DNA of 64,000 bases from Arthrobacter sp. CDRTa11 (lineage in GTDB: Bacteria; Actinomycetota; Actinomycetes; Actinomycetales; Micrococcaceae): the NCBI RefSeq assembly GCF_026427775.1, contig NZ_CP044532.1, forward strand, positions 1,426,001 to 1,490,000. Reading direction: 5' to 3'. Position numbers and translations under genes: made by a program. Below the pieces are notes generated by a model. It was given only the letters and a program-made list of their open reading frames with translations, made no database searches and was not told the DNA's origin. This document shows, piece after piece, positions 7,860 through 15,690 of the stretch (position 1 is the stretch's first letter; every line of letters begins with the position of its first letter).

Positions 7860-9668
7860 TTAGTACTTCCTCACCATCGGCTCGTAGCGGGTAAAGACAA
7901 CCGGTTTGGTATCGAGCCGGATGCCCGCTGTTGTTTTTGCGGTTCCGTCCGTGCCCCCGGCCGGGGCAACGATGTCTTTGTACGCCATGGAGTGCTTCAT
8001 GAATTTTTCGTCGTTGCGGTCCGGGAAGTCCTCGCGGAAATGGCCGCCGCGGGATTCTTCGCGGTGCAGGGCCGCCACGGTCATCACCTTGGCAAGCTCG
8101 AGCAGGAAGCCGAGCTCAACGGCTTCGAGCAGGTCCAGGTTGAAGCGCTTGCCCTTGTCCTGGACCGTGATGCGCCGGTACCGCTCCTCGAAGGAAGCGA
8201 TGTCCCGCAGGACCTGGTTCAGCGTGTCTGCCGTGCGGAAAACCTGCATGTTGGCGTCCATGGTGTCCTGGAGTTCCTTGCGGATCACGGCCACCTTCTC
8301 GTCGCCGTTGCCGTTGCGGGCGATGTTCAGCAGCTCGATCGTGTAGGCCTCCGGGTCTTCGGGAAGCTCCACGAAGTCGGCCGTCTTGGCGTATTCAGCT
8401 GCGGCGATGCCTGCACGCTTGCCGAACACGTTGATGTCCAGGAGCGAGTTGGTGCCGAGACGGTTGGAACCGTGGACCGAAACACAGGCAACCTCGCCCG
8501 CGGCGTACAGGCCCGGCACCACAGTGTCGTTGTCCTGGAGCACCTCGGTGGTGATGTTCGTGGGGATGCCGCCCATGGCGTAGTGCGCGGTGGGGAACAC
8601 CGGAACCGGCTCGGTGTAGGGCTCAACACCGAGGTAGGTGCGGGCGAACTCGGTGATGTCCGGGAGTTTGGCGTCGATGTGCGCCGGTTCCAGGTGGGTC
8701 AGGTCAAGGAGGACGTAGTCCTTGTTGGGGCCACAGCCGCGGCCTTCCCGGACTTCGTTGGCCATGGAGCGGGCCACGATGTCACGCGGTGCAAGGTCCT
8801 TGATGGTGGGGGCGTAGCGCTCCATAAAGCGTTCACCCTCCGAGTTGCGCAGGATGGCACCTTCACCGCGGGCTGCCTCGGAAAGGAGGATGCCCAGGCC
8901 CGCGAGGCCTGTCGGGTGGAACTGGAAGAACTCCATGTCCTCCAGCGGGATGCCACGGCGGAACGCGATGCCCATGCCGTCGCCGGTCAGGGTGTGTGCG
9001 TTCGAGGTGGTCTTGAAGACTTTGCCCGCACCGCCGGAGGCGAACACCACGGACTTCGCCTGGAAGACGTGCAGCTCACCGGAGGCGAGGTCGTAGGACA
9101 CGACGCCGGCAACGCGCTTCTGCTTGTACGGCGTTCCGTCCTCACGGACTGCGTCTTCTTCGACGGTCAGGAGATCAAGGACGTAGTACTCGTTGTAGAA
9201 CTCCACGTTGTGCTTGACGCAGTTCTGGTAGAGCGTCTGCAGGATCATGTGGCCCGTGCGGTCTGCTGCATAGCAGGCCCGGCGGACGGGGGCTTTGCCG
9301 TGGTCGCGGGTGTGGCCGCCGAAGCGGCGCTGGTCAATCCGTCCCTCAGGCGTGCGGTTGAACGGCAGGCCCATCTTCTCCAGGTCCAGGACGGCGTCGA
9401 TGGCTTCTTTCGCCATGACTTCAGCGGCATCCTGGTCAACCAGGTAGTCGCCGCCCTTGATGGTGTCGAACGTGTGCCATTCCCAGTTGTCTTCCTCGAC
9501 GTTGGCAAGGGCCGCACACATGCCACCCTGCGCCGCACCTGTGTGCGAGCGGGTGGGGTAGAGCTTGGTCAGTACTGCTGTGCGGGCGCGCTGACCGGAT
9601 TCGATCGCGGCGCGCATGCCAGCGCCACCGGCACCGACGATGACGACGTCGTACTTATGGACCTGCAT
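7860..9668 (-). CDS. sdhA: Succinate dehydrogenase flavoprotein subunit
   Basis: This 602-residue catalytic subunit oxidises succinate to fumarate at the cytoplasmic face of the membrane. The N-terminus has the FAD-binding motif VIVGAGGAGMRAA. SHTGAAQGG contains the histidine expected to bind FAD covalently, and the C-terminal helical domain is complete. ATG 9668 is chosen over the upstream in-frame codon at 9689 because homologues begin MQVHKYDVVIVG and a purine-rich GAGAAAGAG stretch lies at ribosome-site distance. A hairpin separates it from sdhD. Confidence 0.97.
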   Translation of the reverse strand: MQVHKYDVVIVGAGGAGMRAAIESGQRARTAVLTKLYPTRSHTGAAQGGMCAALANVEEDNWEWHTFDTIKGGDYLVDQDAAEVMAKEAIDAVLDLEKMGLPFNRTPEGRIDQRRFGGHTRDHGKAPVRRACYAADRTGHMILQTLYQNCVKHNVEFYNEYYVLDLLTVEEDAVREDGTPYKQKRVAGVVSYDLASGELHVFQAKSVVFASGGAGKVFKTTSNAHTLTGDGMGIAFRRGIPLEDMEFFQFHPTGLAGLGILLSEAARGEGAILRNSEGERFMERYAPTIKDLAPRDIVARSMANEVREGRGCGPNKDYVLLDLTHLEPAHIDAKLPDITEFARTYLGVEPYTEPVPVFPTAHYAMGGIPTNITTEVLQDNDTVVPGLYAAGEVACVSVHGSNRLGTNSLLDINVFGKRAGIAAAEYAKTADFVELPEDPEAYTIELLNIARNGNGDEKVAVIRKELQDTMDANMQVFRTADTLNQVLRDIASFEERYRRITVQDKGKRFNLDLLEAVELGFLLELAKVMTVAALHREESRGGHFREDFPDRNDEKFMKHSMAYKDIVAPAGGTDGTAKTTAGIRLDTKPVVFTRYEPMVRKY

Positions 9669-9737
9669 ACCAGACGCTCTTTCTCTCAAAATTCGCTATA
9701 AAACAACGGGCGGGCGTTGCCTGCTCCGCAAAACTGG

Positions 9738-9758
9738 GCCCGCGGCGAGGCCGCGGGC
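9738..9758 (-). terminator. Hairpin between sdhD and sdhA (attenuator or processing site)
   Basis: GCCCGCGGC and its perfect complement flank a 3-nt loop. On the minus strand TTTT follows 4 nt later, so this may be a partial terminator that lowers sdhAB relative to sdhCD, or an mRNA-stabilising stem. Confidence 0.5.
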
Positions 9759-9772
9759 TCCGGATAAAGCTG

Positions 9773-10252
9773 TTACGCAGCGGGGCAGAAGCCGCCGGGC
9801 AGCGGAACACCGTCCACCATGGGGCACGGGTTGAAGGTGAAGATCACCAGCGTGCCCAGGACGATGATGACGGTGGTGGCCGCGTAGAGGACGATCTTGA
9901 GCCAGAGACGGGTGGAGTCCTTCTCGGCGTAGTCGTTGATGATGGTGCGGACGCCGTTGGTGCCGTGCAGCATGGCCAGCCACAGCATGGCCAGGTCCCA
10001 GACCTGCCAGAACGGGTCAGCCCACTTGCCGGCCACAAAGCCGAAGTCGATGGCGTGGATGCCTTCACCCACCATGAGGTTCACAAAGAGGTGGCCAAAG
10101 ATCAGCACCACCAGCACCACGCCGGACAAGCGCATGAACAGCCAGGCCAGCATCTCGAAGTTGCCCCTGGATGCGCCTGTGCGGCGGTACTGGGGGGCAA
10201 TCTTTCCACTGCTGTTCTGTCCACTGCGTGGGTTCTGAATTGTCGCAGTCAT
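9773..10252 (-). CDS. sdhD: Succinate dehydrogenase membrane anchor subunit D
   Basis: The 159-residue protein has three hydrophobic helices, starting near residues 34, 85 and 120, with the family pattern MRLSGVVLVVLIFGHLFVNL and LAMLHGTNGVRTI. The first helix carries the histidine usually linked to haem or quinone binding. It anchors SdhAB in the membrane and helps pass electrons to menaquinone. The start is 3 bases after the sdhC stop. The tail FNPCPMVDGVPLPGGFCPAA is typical of the actinobacterial form. Confidence 0.93.
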   Translation of the reverse strand: MTATIQNPRSGQNSSGKIAPQYRRTGASRGNFEMLAWLFMRLSGVVLVVLIFGHLFVNLMVGEGIHAIDFGFVAGKWADPFWQVWDLAMLWLAMLHGTNGVRTIINDYAEKDSTRLWLKIVLYAATTVIIVLGTLVIFTFNPCPMVDGVPLPGGFCPAA

Positions 10253-10255
10253 GTT

Positions 10256-10636
10256 TTAGTGACCTCCGAAAGCGAGGGACAGGTGGCGGATGGAGAACGC
10301 CACCATGGTGACGGCCCAAAGCCCGAGAACGGCCCAGAGCATTTGGCGCTGGTACTTGGCGCCGTTCTTCCAAAAATCAACTGCAATGATGCGCAGGCCG
10401 TTAAAGGCGTGGAACACGATTGCTGCAACAAGACCCGTTTCGCCCAGGGCCATCAGGGGATTCTGGTACGTACCGATGACAGCGGTGTAGGCCTCAGGGG
10501 ATACCCGGACCAGTGACGTGTCCAGCACATGGACCAACAAGAAGAAAAAGATCACAACACCGGTAATACGGTGTCCTACCCAGGACCACATGCCTTCACG
10601 GCCGCGGTACAAGGTGCCAGCTGGTTTTGTCGGCAC
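10256..10636 (-). CDS. sdhC: Succinate dehydrogenase cytochrome b556 subunit
   Basis: The 126-residue membrane subunit begins MPTKPAGTLYRGREGMWSWVGHRITG, the usual actinobacterial SdhC start, and has three membrane helices with histidines in WVGHRITG and VFHAFNG for haem and quinone chemistry. GTG 10636 is chosen although the frame is open to 10681, because a GGGAGG ribosome site lies 8 bases upstream of it and nothing supports the longer form. It is the first gene of sdhCDAB. Confidence 0.93.
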   Translation of the reverse strand: MPTKPAGTLYRGREGMWSWVGHRITGVVIFFFLLVHVLDTSLVRVSPEAYTAVIGTYQNPLMALGETGLVAAIVFHAFNGLRIIAVDFWKNGAKYQRQMLWAVLGLWAVTMVAFSIRHLSLAFGGH

Positions 10637-10720
10637 TGAATAAACCTCCCTGCAACACAGCGGCGCTGGCATGAGATCCACGCGGGGGGAACGCCTGCTG
10701 CGAGAGCACTCGTAGCTCAG

Positions 10721-10754
10721 GCCTAAATCTAGGCTTCGCTCATAGCTTATTCAA
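10721..10754 (-). promoter_or_regulatory. sdhCDAB promoter with operator-like palindrome over the -10
   Basis: Read on the minus strand, TTGAAT (10749-10754) and TAGATT (10726-10731) are spaced by exactly 17 bases. The inverted repeat GCCTA-N4-TAGGC (10721-10734) overlaps the -10 box, the expected place for a repressor. The leader to the sdhC GTG would be about 85 nt. Confidence 0.65.
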
Positions 10755-10889
10755 TTTAGGGGTTCCTTGGTGACCCGTACTGACGCGGTTTTCCGCCCGT
10801 TTGAGACGAACGCCACATGATCCGGCGGTTCTGGGTGCCCCGGGCAAGCGCTTAAAAAGGTTGTTCGAGCCGGTCCGCTAAAGTAGGCC

Positions 10890-12026
10890 GTGATGAATAC
10901 AGACAAAGTGACAAGCCCGGCTTCACCCCTGAACCGCTTTATAGCGGTGATTCCGGCAGGCGGAGTGGGGACCCGCCTCTGGCCCCTGTCGCGTGCAGCA
11001 GCCCCGAAGTTTCTCCACGACCTCACGGGTTCCGGCAGCACCCTGCTGCGCGCTACCTATGACCGGCTGGAGCCCCTTGCAGGGCGGCGTGTACTGGTTG
11101 TCACCGGCACCGCGCACCGGGCAGCTGTATGCCGCCAGTTGCCCGAGGTGCAGGACGCGGACCTTGTCCTCGAAAGCGAACCGAAGGACTCCGGTGCCGC
11201 CATCGGCCTGGCCGCGGCCATCCTCCATGAGCGGGATCCGGACACCATCATGGGTTCCTTCGCCGCCGACCAAGTGATCAGCCCGGACCACCTCTTCCAA
11301 AGCGCTGTCCGCGAGGCGATCCATACGGCTGCTGCCGGCAAGATTGTCACCATCGGCATCAAGCCCACGCACCCGTCCACTGGCTTCGGTTATATCCGTG
11401 CCGGGCAGGAACTCCATATTGAAGGTGCCCCCAGCGCGCAGGCCGTGGTTGAGTTCGTGGAAAAACCGGACGAAGACGTTGCCCAGCAGTACGTAGATAG
11501 CGGCGAGTACGTCTGGAACGCCGGCATGTTCGTGGCCCCCGTTGCCCTGATGCTCAAGCACCTTGAGGCCAACCAGCCGGAACTCTTCAAGGGTCTGCAG
11601 GAGATCGCCCAGGCCTGGGACACCCCCGAACGTGACGAAGTCACCGCACGGGTCTGGCCTACGCTGCCCAAGATCGCCATCGACTATGCGGTGGCTGAAC
11701 CTGCCGCCGCCGCTGGTGACGTTGCTGTTGTGCCCGGCACTTTTGGCTGGGACGACGTCGGGGACTTCGCGTCCGTAGGCAGGCTCAACAGTGCACGGGA
11801 AGTGGATGATGTCACCGTCATCGGTGAGGGCGCACGCGTGTTCACCGAAAACGCCAGCGGCGTGGTGGTGTCGGACACCAAGCGCGTCATTGCACTGATT
11901 GGTATTAAGGACGTGGTGATCGTGGACACCGGGGACGCCCTGCTGGTGACCACCAAGCAGCACGCCCAGCGGGTCAAGGGTGCCGTTGACGCGCTCAAGG
12001 CCAGCGGCGACACCGACGTTCTCTAG
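10890..12026 (+). CDS. Mannose-1-phosphate guanylyltransferase
   Basis: The 378-residue enzyme makes GDP-mannose from mannose 1-phosphate and GTP, supplying glycan and glycolipid synthesis. The signature IPAGGVGTRLWPLSRAAAPKF is present at 17-37, with the product-site motif VEFVEKPD and ENASGVVV near the beta-helix end. It lacks the phosphomannose isomerase half found in bifunctional forms. The start is GTG 10890 or the adjacent ATG 10893. A TAAAGT box at 10879-10884 lies 5 or 8 bases upstream, so a leaderless message is possible. The gene stands alone between sdhC (divergent) and the amidohydrolase. Confidence 0.88.
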   Translation: MMNTDKVTSPASPLNRFIAVIPAGGVGTRLWPLSRAAAPKFLHDLTGSGSTLLRATYDRLEPLAGRRVLVVTGTAHRAAVCRQLPEVQDADLVLESEPKDSGAAIGLAAAILHERDPDTIMGSFAADQVISPDHLFQSAVREAIHTAAAGKIVTIGIKPTHPSTGFGYIRAGQELHIEGAPSAQAVVEFVEKPDEDVAQQYVDSGEYVWNAGMFVAPVALMLKHLEANQPELFKGLQEIAQAWDTPERDEVTARVWPTLPKIAIDYAVAEPAAAAGDVAVVPGTFGWDDVGDFASVGRLNSAREVDDVTVIGEGARVFTENASGVVVSDTKRVIALIGIKDVVIVDTGDALLVTTKQHAQRVKGAVDALKASGDTDVL

Positions 12027-12086
12027 GTTCCTTGCCCGCAAACCGTAATGCGCAGACTGTGATGACGCTATTTTGTAGACGCTCGC

Positions 12087-12092
12087 TAGAGT
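12087..12092 (+). promoter_or_regulatory. Putative leaderless -10 box of the M20 amidohydrolase
   Basis: TAGAGT lies exactly 6 bases before the GTG start, and there is no ribosome site between. Confidence 0.5.
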
Positions 12093-12098
12093 GAATCT

Positions 12099-13298
12099 GT
12101 GCGCAATTACACTACTGAAGCTGAACCCACCGCGTTGGTGGAGCCATGGCTGGAGCCGCTCCTCCCGGAACTGATCGATTTTCGCCGGGACCTGCACGCG
12201 CACCCCGAACTGTCTTTCAAGGAGTTCCGCACCACCGACAAGCTCGTGGAACGGCTCGAAGCGGCGGGTCTCAAGCCTCGGCGGCTTGAAGGTACCGGGC
12301 TGACGGTGGACGTGGGTGTGGGCCCAATCGCCACGGCCCTTCGCGGCGATATTGATGCCCTGCCCATCATTGAAGAGACCGGGCTTCCGTTCGCCTCGAA
12401 AAACCACGGCGTGACGCATGCCTGCGGCCATGACATCCACACGGCCGCGATGCTTGGTGTGGCGTTGGTCCTCCAGGAGATGCACCAGGTGTCCCCATTG
12501 GCCGGCACCGTGCGGATCATCTTCCAGCCTGCTGAAGAGACCATGCCCGGCGGCGCGCTGTCCTGCATTGAACAAGGGGTCCTGGATGGTGTGCCGCGGA
12601 TCCTTGCGCTGCACTGCGATCCCAGGATCGACGTCGGACGCATCGGTACGCGCATCGGCGCCATTACGTCCGCCTCGGACACCATCAAGATCGAACTCAG
12701 CGGTCGCGGCGGCCATACGTCCCGCCCTCACCTCACCGAGGACCTGGTGTTCGCCCTCGCCCAGATCGCCGTGAATGTGCCGGCTGTGCTGTCGCGCCGG
12801 GTTGACGTCCGCAGCGGCGTATCCGTGGTGTGGGGACAGATCAACGCCGGCTCGGCCCCGAATGCAATCCCGGGCACGGGCTACATGTCCGGCACCATGC
12901 GCTGCCTGGACCGTGACGCCTGGCACGACGCCGGCGAGCTGCTGGATGAAGTAGTGCAGCAGGTGGCCGCTCCCTACGGCGTGGATGTCCACCTGGAACA
13001 CACCAGGGGAGTACCCCCGGTAGTGAACTCCGAGCATGAAACAGCGCTCATTGAAGCTGCGGCAAGGGCTGAAATCGGGGAGGGTGCAGTAGTACTGACA
13101 CCGCAGTCCATGGGTGGCGAGGATTTCGCGTGGTTCCTGGCCGAACGTCCCGGCGCCATGATGCGCCTGGGCACCAAGACGCCGGGCGGTGAAGAGTACG
13201 ATCTGCACCGCGGCGACTACATCGTTGACGAACGCGCTTTGAGTTACGGAATCCAGGTGCTCACCGCCGCAGCCCTCAGGACCATCCGGGACCTCTAA
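12099..13298 (+). CDS. M20-family amidohydrolase / metallopeptidase
   Basis: The 399-residue protein belongs to the M20D/AmhX-HipO group (N-acyl amino-acid or indole-conjugate hydrolases). Metal-site motifs are DLHAHPE (31-37), HACGHDIHTA (107-116, Cys109 and His111) and QPAEE (143-147), with the dimerisation-domain GGHTSRPH and a late GGEDFAW histidine-loop region. It probably removes an acyl group from an amino acid; the substrate is unknown. The GTG at 12099 fits the frame and the TAGAGT box 6 bases upstream. A 16-bp perfect palindrome follows the gene. Confidence 0.85.
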   Translation: MRNYTTEAEPTALVEPWLEPLLPELIDFRRDLHAHPELSFKEFRTTDKLVERLEAAGLKPRRLEGTGLTVDVGVGPIATALRGDIDALPIIEETGLPFASKNHGVTHACGHDIHTAAMLGVALVLQEMHQVSPLAGTVRIIFQPAEETMPGGALSCIEQGVLDGVPRILALHCDPRIDVGRIGTRIGAITSASDTIKIELSGRGGHTSRPHLTEDLVFALAQIAVNVPAVLSRRVDVRSGVSVVWGQINAGSAPNAIPGTGYMSGTMRCLDRDAWHDAGELLDEVVQQVAAPYGVDVHLEHTRGVPPVVNSEHETALIEAAARAEIGEGAVVLTPQSMGGEDFAWFLAERPGAMMRLGTKTPGGEEYDLHRGDYIVDERALSYGIQVLTAAALRTIRDL

Positions 13299-13303
13299 CC
13301 CCC

Positions 13304-13360
13304 GCGCGAACGAACACTTAAGCTCCTTCGAAGGGCCCCAAGTGTTCGTTCGCGCTTCTT
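13304..13360 (+). terminator. Perfect 16-bp palindromic terminator, repeat family 1
   Basis: GCGCGAACGAACACTT (13304-13319) and its exact complement (13340-13355) enclose a 20-nt loop and are followed by TTCTTTT. A near-identical element lies at 15392-15449. Confidence 0.75.
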
Positions 13361-13371
13361 TTGTAGAACCA

Positions 13372-13402
13372 AGTTGTGCACAATTTAGTTGTGCGCTATC
13401 GT
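13372..13402 (+). promoter_or_regulatory. ohrR promoter with candidate OhrR operator
   Basis: TTGTGC (13374-13379) and TATCGT (13397-13402) are spaced by 17 bases, and the ATG follows 7 bases later. The -35 box lies inside the perfect palindrome TTGTGCACAA (13374-13383), and a second TTGTGCGC half-site follows at 13389-13396. This layout suits autorepression by OhrR. Confidence 0.6.
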
Positions 13403-13409
13403 TTTAGTC

Positions 13410-13844
13410 ATGACTGAAGCCCCCCGCCTTGACCGCCAAGTGTGCTTTGCCCTGTACTCGGCGTCCCGCGCGGCAACCGCGGTGTACCGGCCCGTGCTGG
13501 ACGAATTGGGCCTCACCTACCCTCAATACCTGGTGATGCTCGTTCTGTGGGAAAGCGAGCCAAGGGGAGTTAAGGAACTGGGTGAGGAGCTCGGACTCGA
13601 TTCCGGCACCCTCTCACCCCTGCTCAAGCGCCTCGAAGCACTTGGCCTGGTGGAGCGGCGGCGGTCGGGCGAGGACGAGCGCCGGGTTGCCATCCACCTG
13701 ACTCCCGCCGGCCTGGACCTCAGCACCAAGGCCACCGGGATTCCCCAGCACCTTGCCGACGCGGCAGGACTGTCCGCCAACGAACTGGAGCAGCTTCGCG
13801 ACACCCTGGACAGGCTCACCAAGGCACTCCACAACCCGCGCTGA
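13410..13844 (+). CDS. ohrR: MarR-family organic hydroperoxide sensor-repressor
   Basis: The 144-residue winged-helix protein has the N-terminal cysteine of OhrR in QVCFALYSASR (Cys12), the residue oxidised by organic peroxides in characterised OhrR proteins. The helix-turn-helix and wing lie in VKELGEELGLDSGTLSPLLKRLEALGLVERRRSGEDERRV when read in segments from about residue 53. ATG 13410 is chosen over the upstream frame start at 13389 because the family begins here and the promoter is 7 bases away. Adjacent ohr is the classic target. A palindrome on the -35 is the likely operator. Confidence 0.9.
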   Translation: MTEAPRLDRQVCFALYSASRAATAVYRPVLDELGLTYPQYLVMLVLWESEPRGVKELGEELGLDSGTLSPLLKRLEALGLVERRRSGEDERRVAIHLTPAGLDLSTKATGIPQHLADAAGLSANELEQLRDTLDRLTKALHNPR

Positions 13845-13917
13845 ATCACGTCCCGCAACAGCGGCGCCAAATCAGCCCATGAATTTCACCTTTATTCCCA
13901 ACAGGACGGACACCACC

Positions 13918-14349
13918 GTGAAAACCCTTTACACCGCCGAAGCACTTGCATCCGGCGAAGGCCGCGACGGAACTGCACGCACAAAGGATGGAAAGCTCGA
14001 CGTCACCCTGGCCAGCCCCGTGGAACTCGGAGGAGACGGTGCCGGCACCAATCCCGAGCAGCTCTTCGCCGCCGGCTACGCAGCCTGCTTCCACTCCGCG
14101 CTCCGCCTTGTCGGGCGGAAGGAGCGCGCCGACCTCACTGATTCAGCCGTAGCTGCCCGTATCCACTTTGGTGCCCTTGAAGGTGGTGAAGGGTACGGCC
14201 TCGCGGCGGAGCTGGAGATCGCGGTCCCCGCGCTTGACCTTGCCACGGCCGAAGCGCTCGTAGCCAAGGCCCACCGAATCTGTCCCTATTCCAACGCCAC
14301 CCGCGGCAACATGGCAGTGGACATCAAGATCCTGGAGTTTGCAGCATGA
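13918..14349 (+). CDS. ohr: Organic hydroperoxide resistance protein (OsmC/Ohr family)
   Basis: The 143-residue thiol peroxidase reduces organic hydroperoxides in the cytoplasm. Both catalytic cysteines are present: Cys57 in AACFHSAL and Cys122 in ICPYSNATRGN. GTG 13918 gives the normal family length (MKTLYTAEAL). An in-frame ATG at 13879 would add 13 residues but has no ribosome site, whereas AGGACGG precedes the GTG. The gene follows ohrR by 73 bases, and its stop overlaps the next ATG by 4 bases, so the oxidoreductase is translationally coupled. Confidence 0.93.
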   Translation: MKTLYTAEALASGEGRDGTARTKDGKLDVTLASPVELGGDGAGTNPEQLFAAGYAACFHSALRLVGRKERADLTDSAVAARIHFGALEGGEGYGLAAELEIAVPALDLATAEALVAKAHRICPYSNATRGNMAVDIKILEFAA

Positions 14350-15380
14350 GCACCGCTGAATGGGACGGAGCCGCCCTGCCCGCTTCAACCCGTGAGATCC
14401 GCCTTGCGTCGCGGCCTTCAGGGCGTCCCACGCAGGAGAACTTCAGGCTGGACGAATCTGCGCTGCCCGGACTCCAGGACGGCCAGATCCTGGTCCGCAA
14501 CCGCTATATCTCCGTCGACCCCTACATGCGCGGCCGCATGAATGACGTTAAATCCTATTCAGCGCCGTTCGCGCTGGATGCAGTGCTCGACGGCGGCGCG
14601 GTGGGCGAGGTGATCGCGTCCAGTTCTGACCTGCGCAAGGTGGGGGACGTCGTCGTCCATCAACTGGGCTGGCGCGAATACGCCGTCCTGGATGCCGGCG
14701 CCACCACCGTGGCCCGCACGGATCTGGCTCCGCCGTCGGCGTTCCTGGGGGCACTGGGCATGACCGGCCTGACGGCCTATGCAGGCCTGCTCAAGGTGGC
14801 CGAATTCAAGCCTGGCGATGTTGTGTTTGTGTCGGGCGCCGCCGGTGCGGTGGGCTCACTGGTTGGCCAGATCGCCAAGGCCATGGGAGCTTCCCGGGTC
14901 ATCGGCAGTGCCGGCACACCGGAGAAAGTGGCGCGTCTCCTGGACCTGGGCTTCGATGTTGCCTTCAACTACCGCGACGCTCCGGTCCGGGACCAGCTCA
15001 AGGCGGCAGCGGGCGGTAACGGGATTGACGTCTACTTCGACAACGTCGGCGGTGAGCACCTGGAGGCTGCGCTGGCCGAACTGAACGTTGGCGGACGTGT
15101 GGCCATGTGCGGCGCCATCTCGCAGTACAACGCCACCGAGGCCACGCCTGCCCCGAGAAACCTCATGCTCGCGATCGGCAAGCAGCTGACCCTCCGGGGT
15201 TTCCTGGTGGGGGGCCAGCGTCAGCACGGTGCGGAGTTCGCCGAGAAGATGGCAGCCTGGCTGGCCGATGGTTCGGTCCGCTACGACGAGACAGTGGTGG
15301 ATGGTTTGGAAAACGCGCCCCAGGCCTTCATTGACCTCCTCGACGGCGCCAATACAGGGAAGATGCTGGTCCGTCTCTAG
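14346..15380 (+). CDS. NADP-dependent medium-chain oxidoreductase (CurA/leukotriene-B4 dehydrogenase-like)
   Basis: The 344-residue zinc-independent MDR enzyme has the N-terminal RNRYISVDPYMRGRM motif typical of the CurA/YncB/prostaglandin-reductase branch, the nucleotide-binding GAAGAVG (164-170), and NVGGEHLEAAL. Such enzymes reduce double bonds of alpha,beta-unsaturated carbonyls with NADPH. Its 4-base overlap with ohr suggests it detoxifies reactive aldehydes or enones formed by lipid peroxidation in the same response. This role is inferred from context. Confidence 0.85.
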   Translation: MSTAEWDGAALPASTREIRLASRPSGRPTQENFRLDESALPGLQDGQILVRNRYISVDPYMRGRMNDVKSYSAPFALDAVLDGGAVGEVIASSSDLRKVGDVVVHQLGWREYAVLDAGATTVARTDLAPPSAFLGALGMTGLTAYAGLLKVAEFKPGDVVFVSGAAGAVGSLVGQIAKAMGASRVIGSAGTPEKVARLLDLGFDVAFNYRDAPVRDQLKAAAGGNGIDVYFDNVGGEHLEAALAELNVGGRVAMCGAISQYNATEATPAPRNLMLAIGKQLTLRGFLVGGQRQHGAEFAEKMAAWLADGSVRYDETVVDGLENAPQAFIDLLDGANTGKMLVRL

Positions 15381-15690
15381 TCCCCAACGCCAGCGCGAAC
15401 GAACACTTGAGGCCCCAGTTCCCCAGGGCCGCAAGTGTACGTTCGCGCTCAATTTGCACGGCAGGGGAGTGGGAATTGCGGTAACTCCTACTCGTTGGTA
15501 ACAAAATCTCAACAATCTTCAGAATGGGCCCCGGATGTGTTAGCTGACGTGTCGCAGGCCACTAAAGTAACTGGTATCAGAGCGCTTCGGCGCAGTGCTG
15601 CGGATCGTCAGTGAAAACAGAATTTCAGGGTTGAAACAGACACTCATTGAATCCCCGTCGTAGCGCATCTCTCTTCATCCTGGAGGAATT
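15381..15690. other. 310-bp intergenic region before the nucleoside operon
   Basis: It opens with the palindromic terminator at 15392-15449. The remainder should carry the promoter and leader of the BMP lipoprotein gene. No clear -35/-10 pair, operator or known riboswitch is recognisable. It ends with a GGAGG ribosome site at 15682-15686. Confidence 0.5.
15392..15449 (+). terminator. Palindromic terminator, repeat family 1 (second copy)
   Basis: AGCGCGAACGAACACTT (15392-15408) pairs with 15433-15449 at 16 of 17 positions. The arms repeat those at 13304-13355, while the loops differ, so the arms are the conserved part. Confidence 0.7.

Noticed and set aside
7770..9701. A 643-residue open frame on the plus strand across sdhA
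   Set aside because: It is the mirror of a highly conserved sdhA frame. Its length comes from GC-rich third positions, and its translation has no recognisable domain.
10923..13208. A 761-residue minus-strand open frame across the guanylyltransferase and amidohydrolase genes
   Set aside because: It is antisense to two well-supported enzymes and spans their intergenic region. The composition is typical of a shadow frame.
15450..15690. Purine riboswitch upstream of the nucleoside-binding lipoprotein
   Set aside because: I could not find the three-helix junction or the conserved core bases of the purine class.
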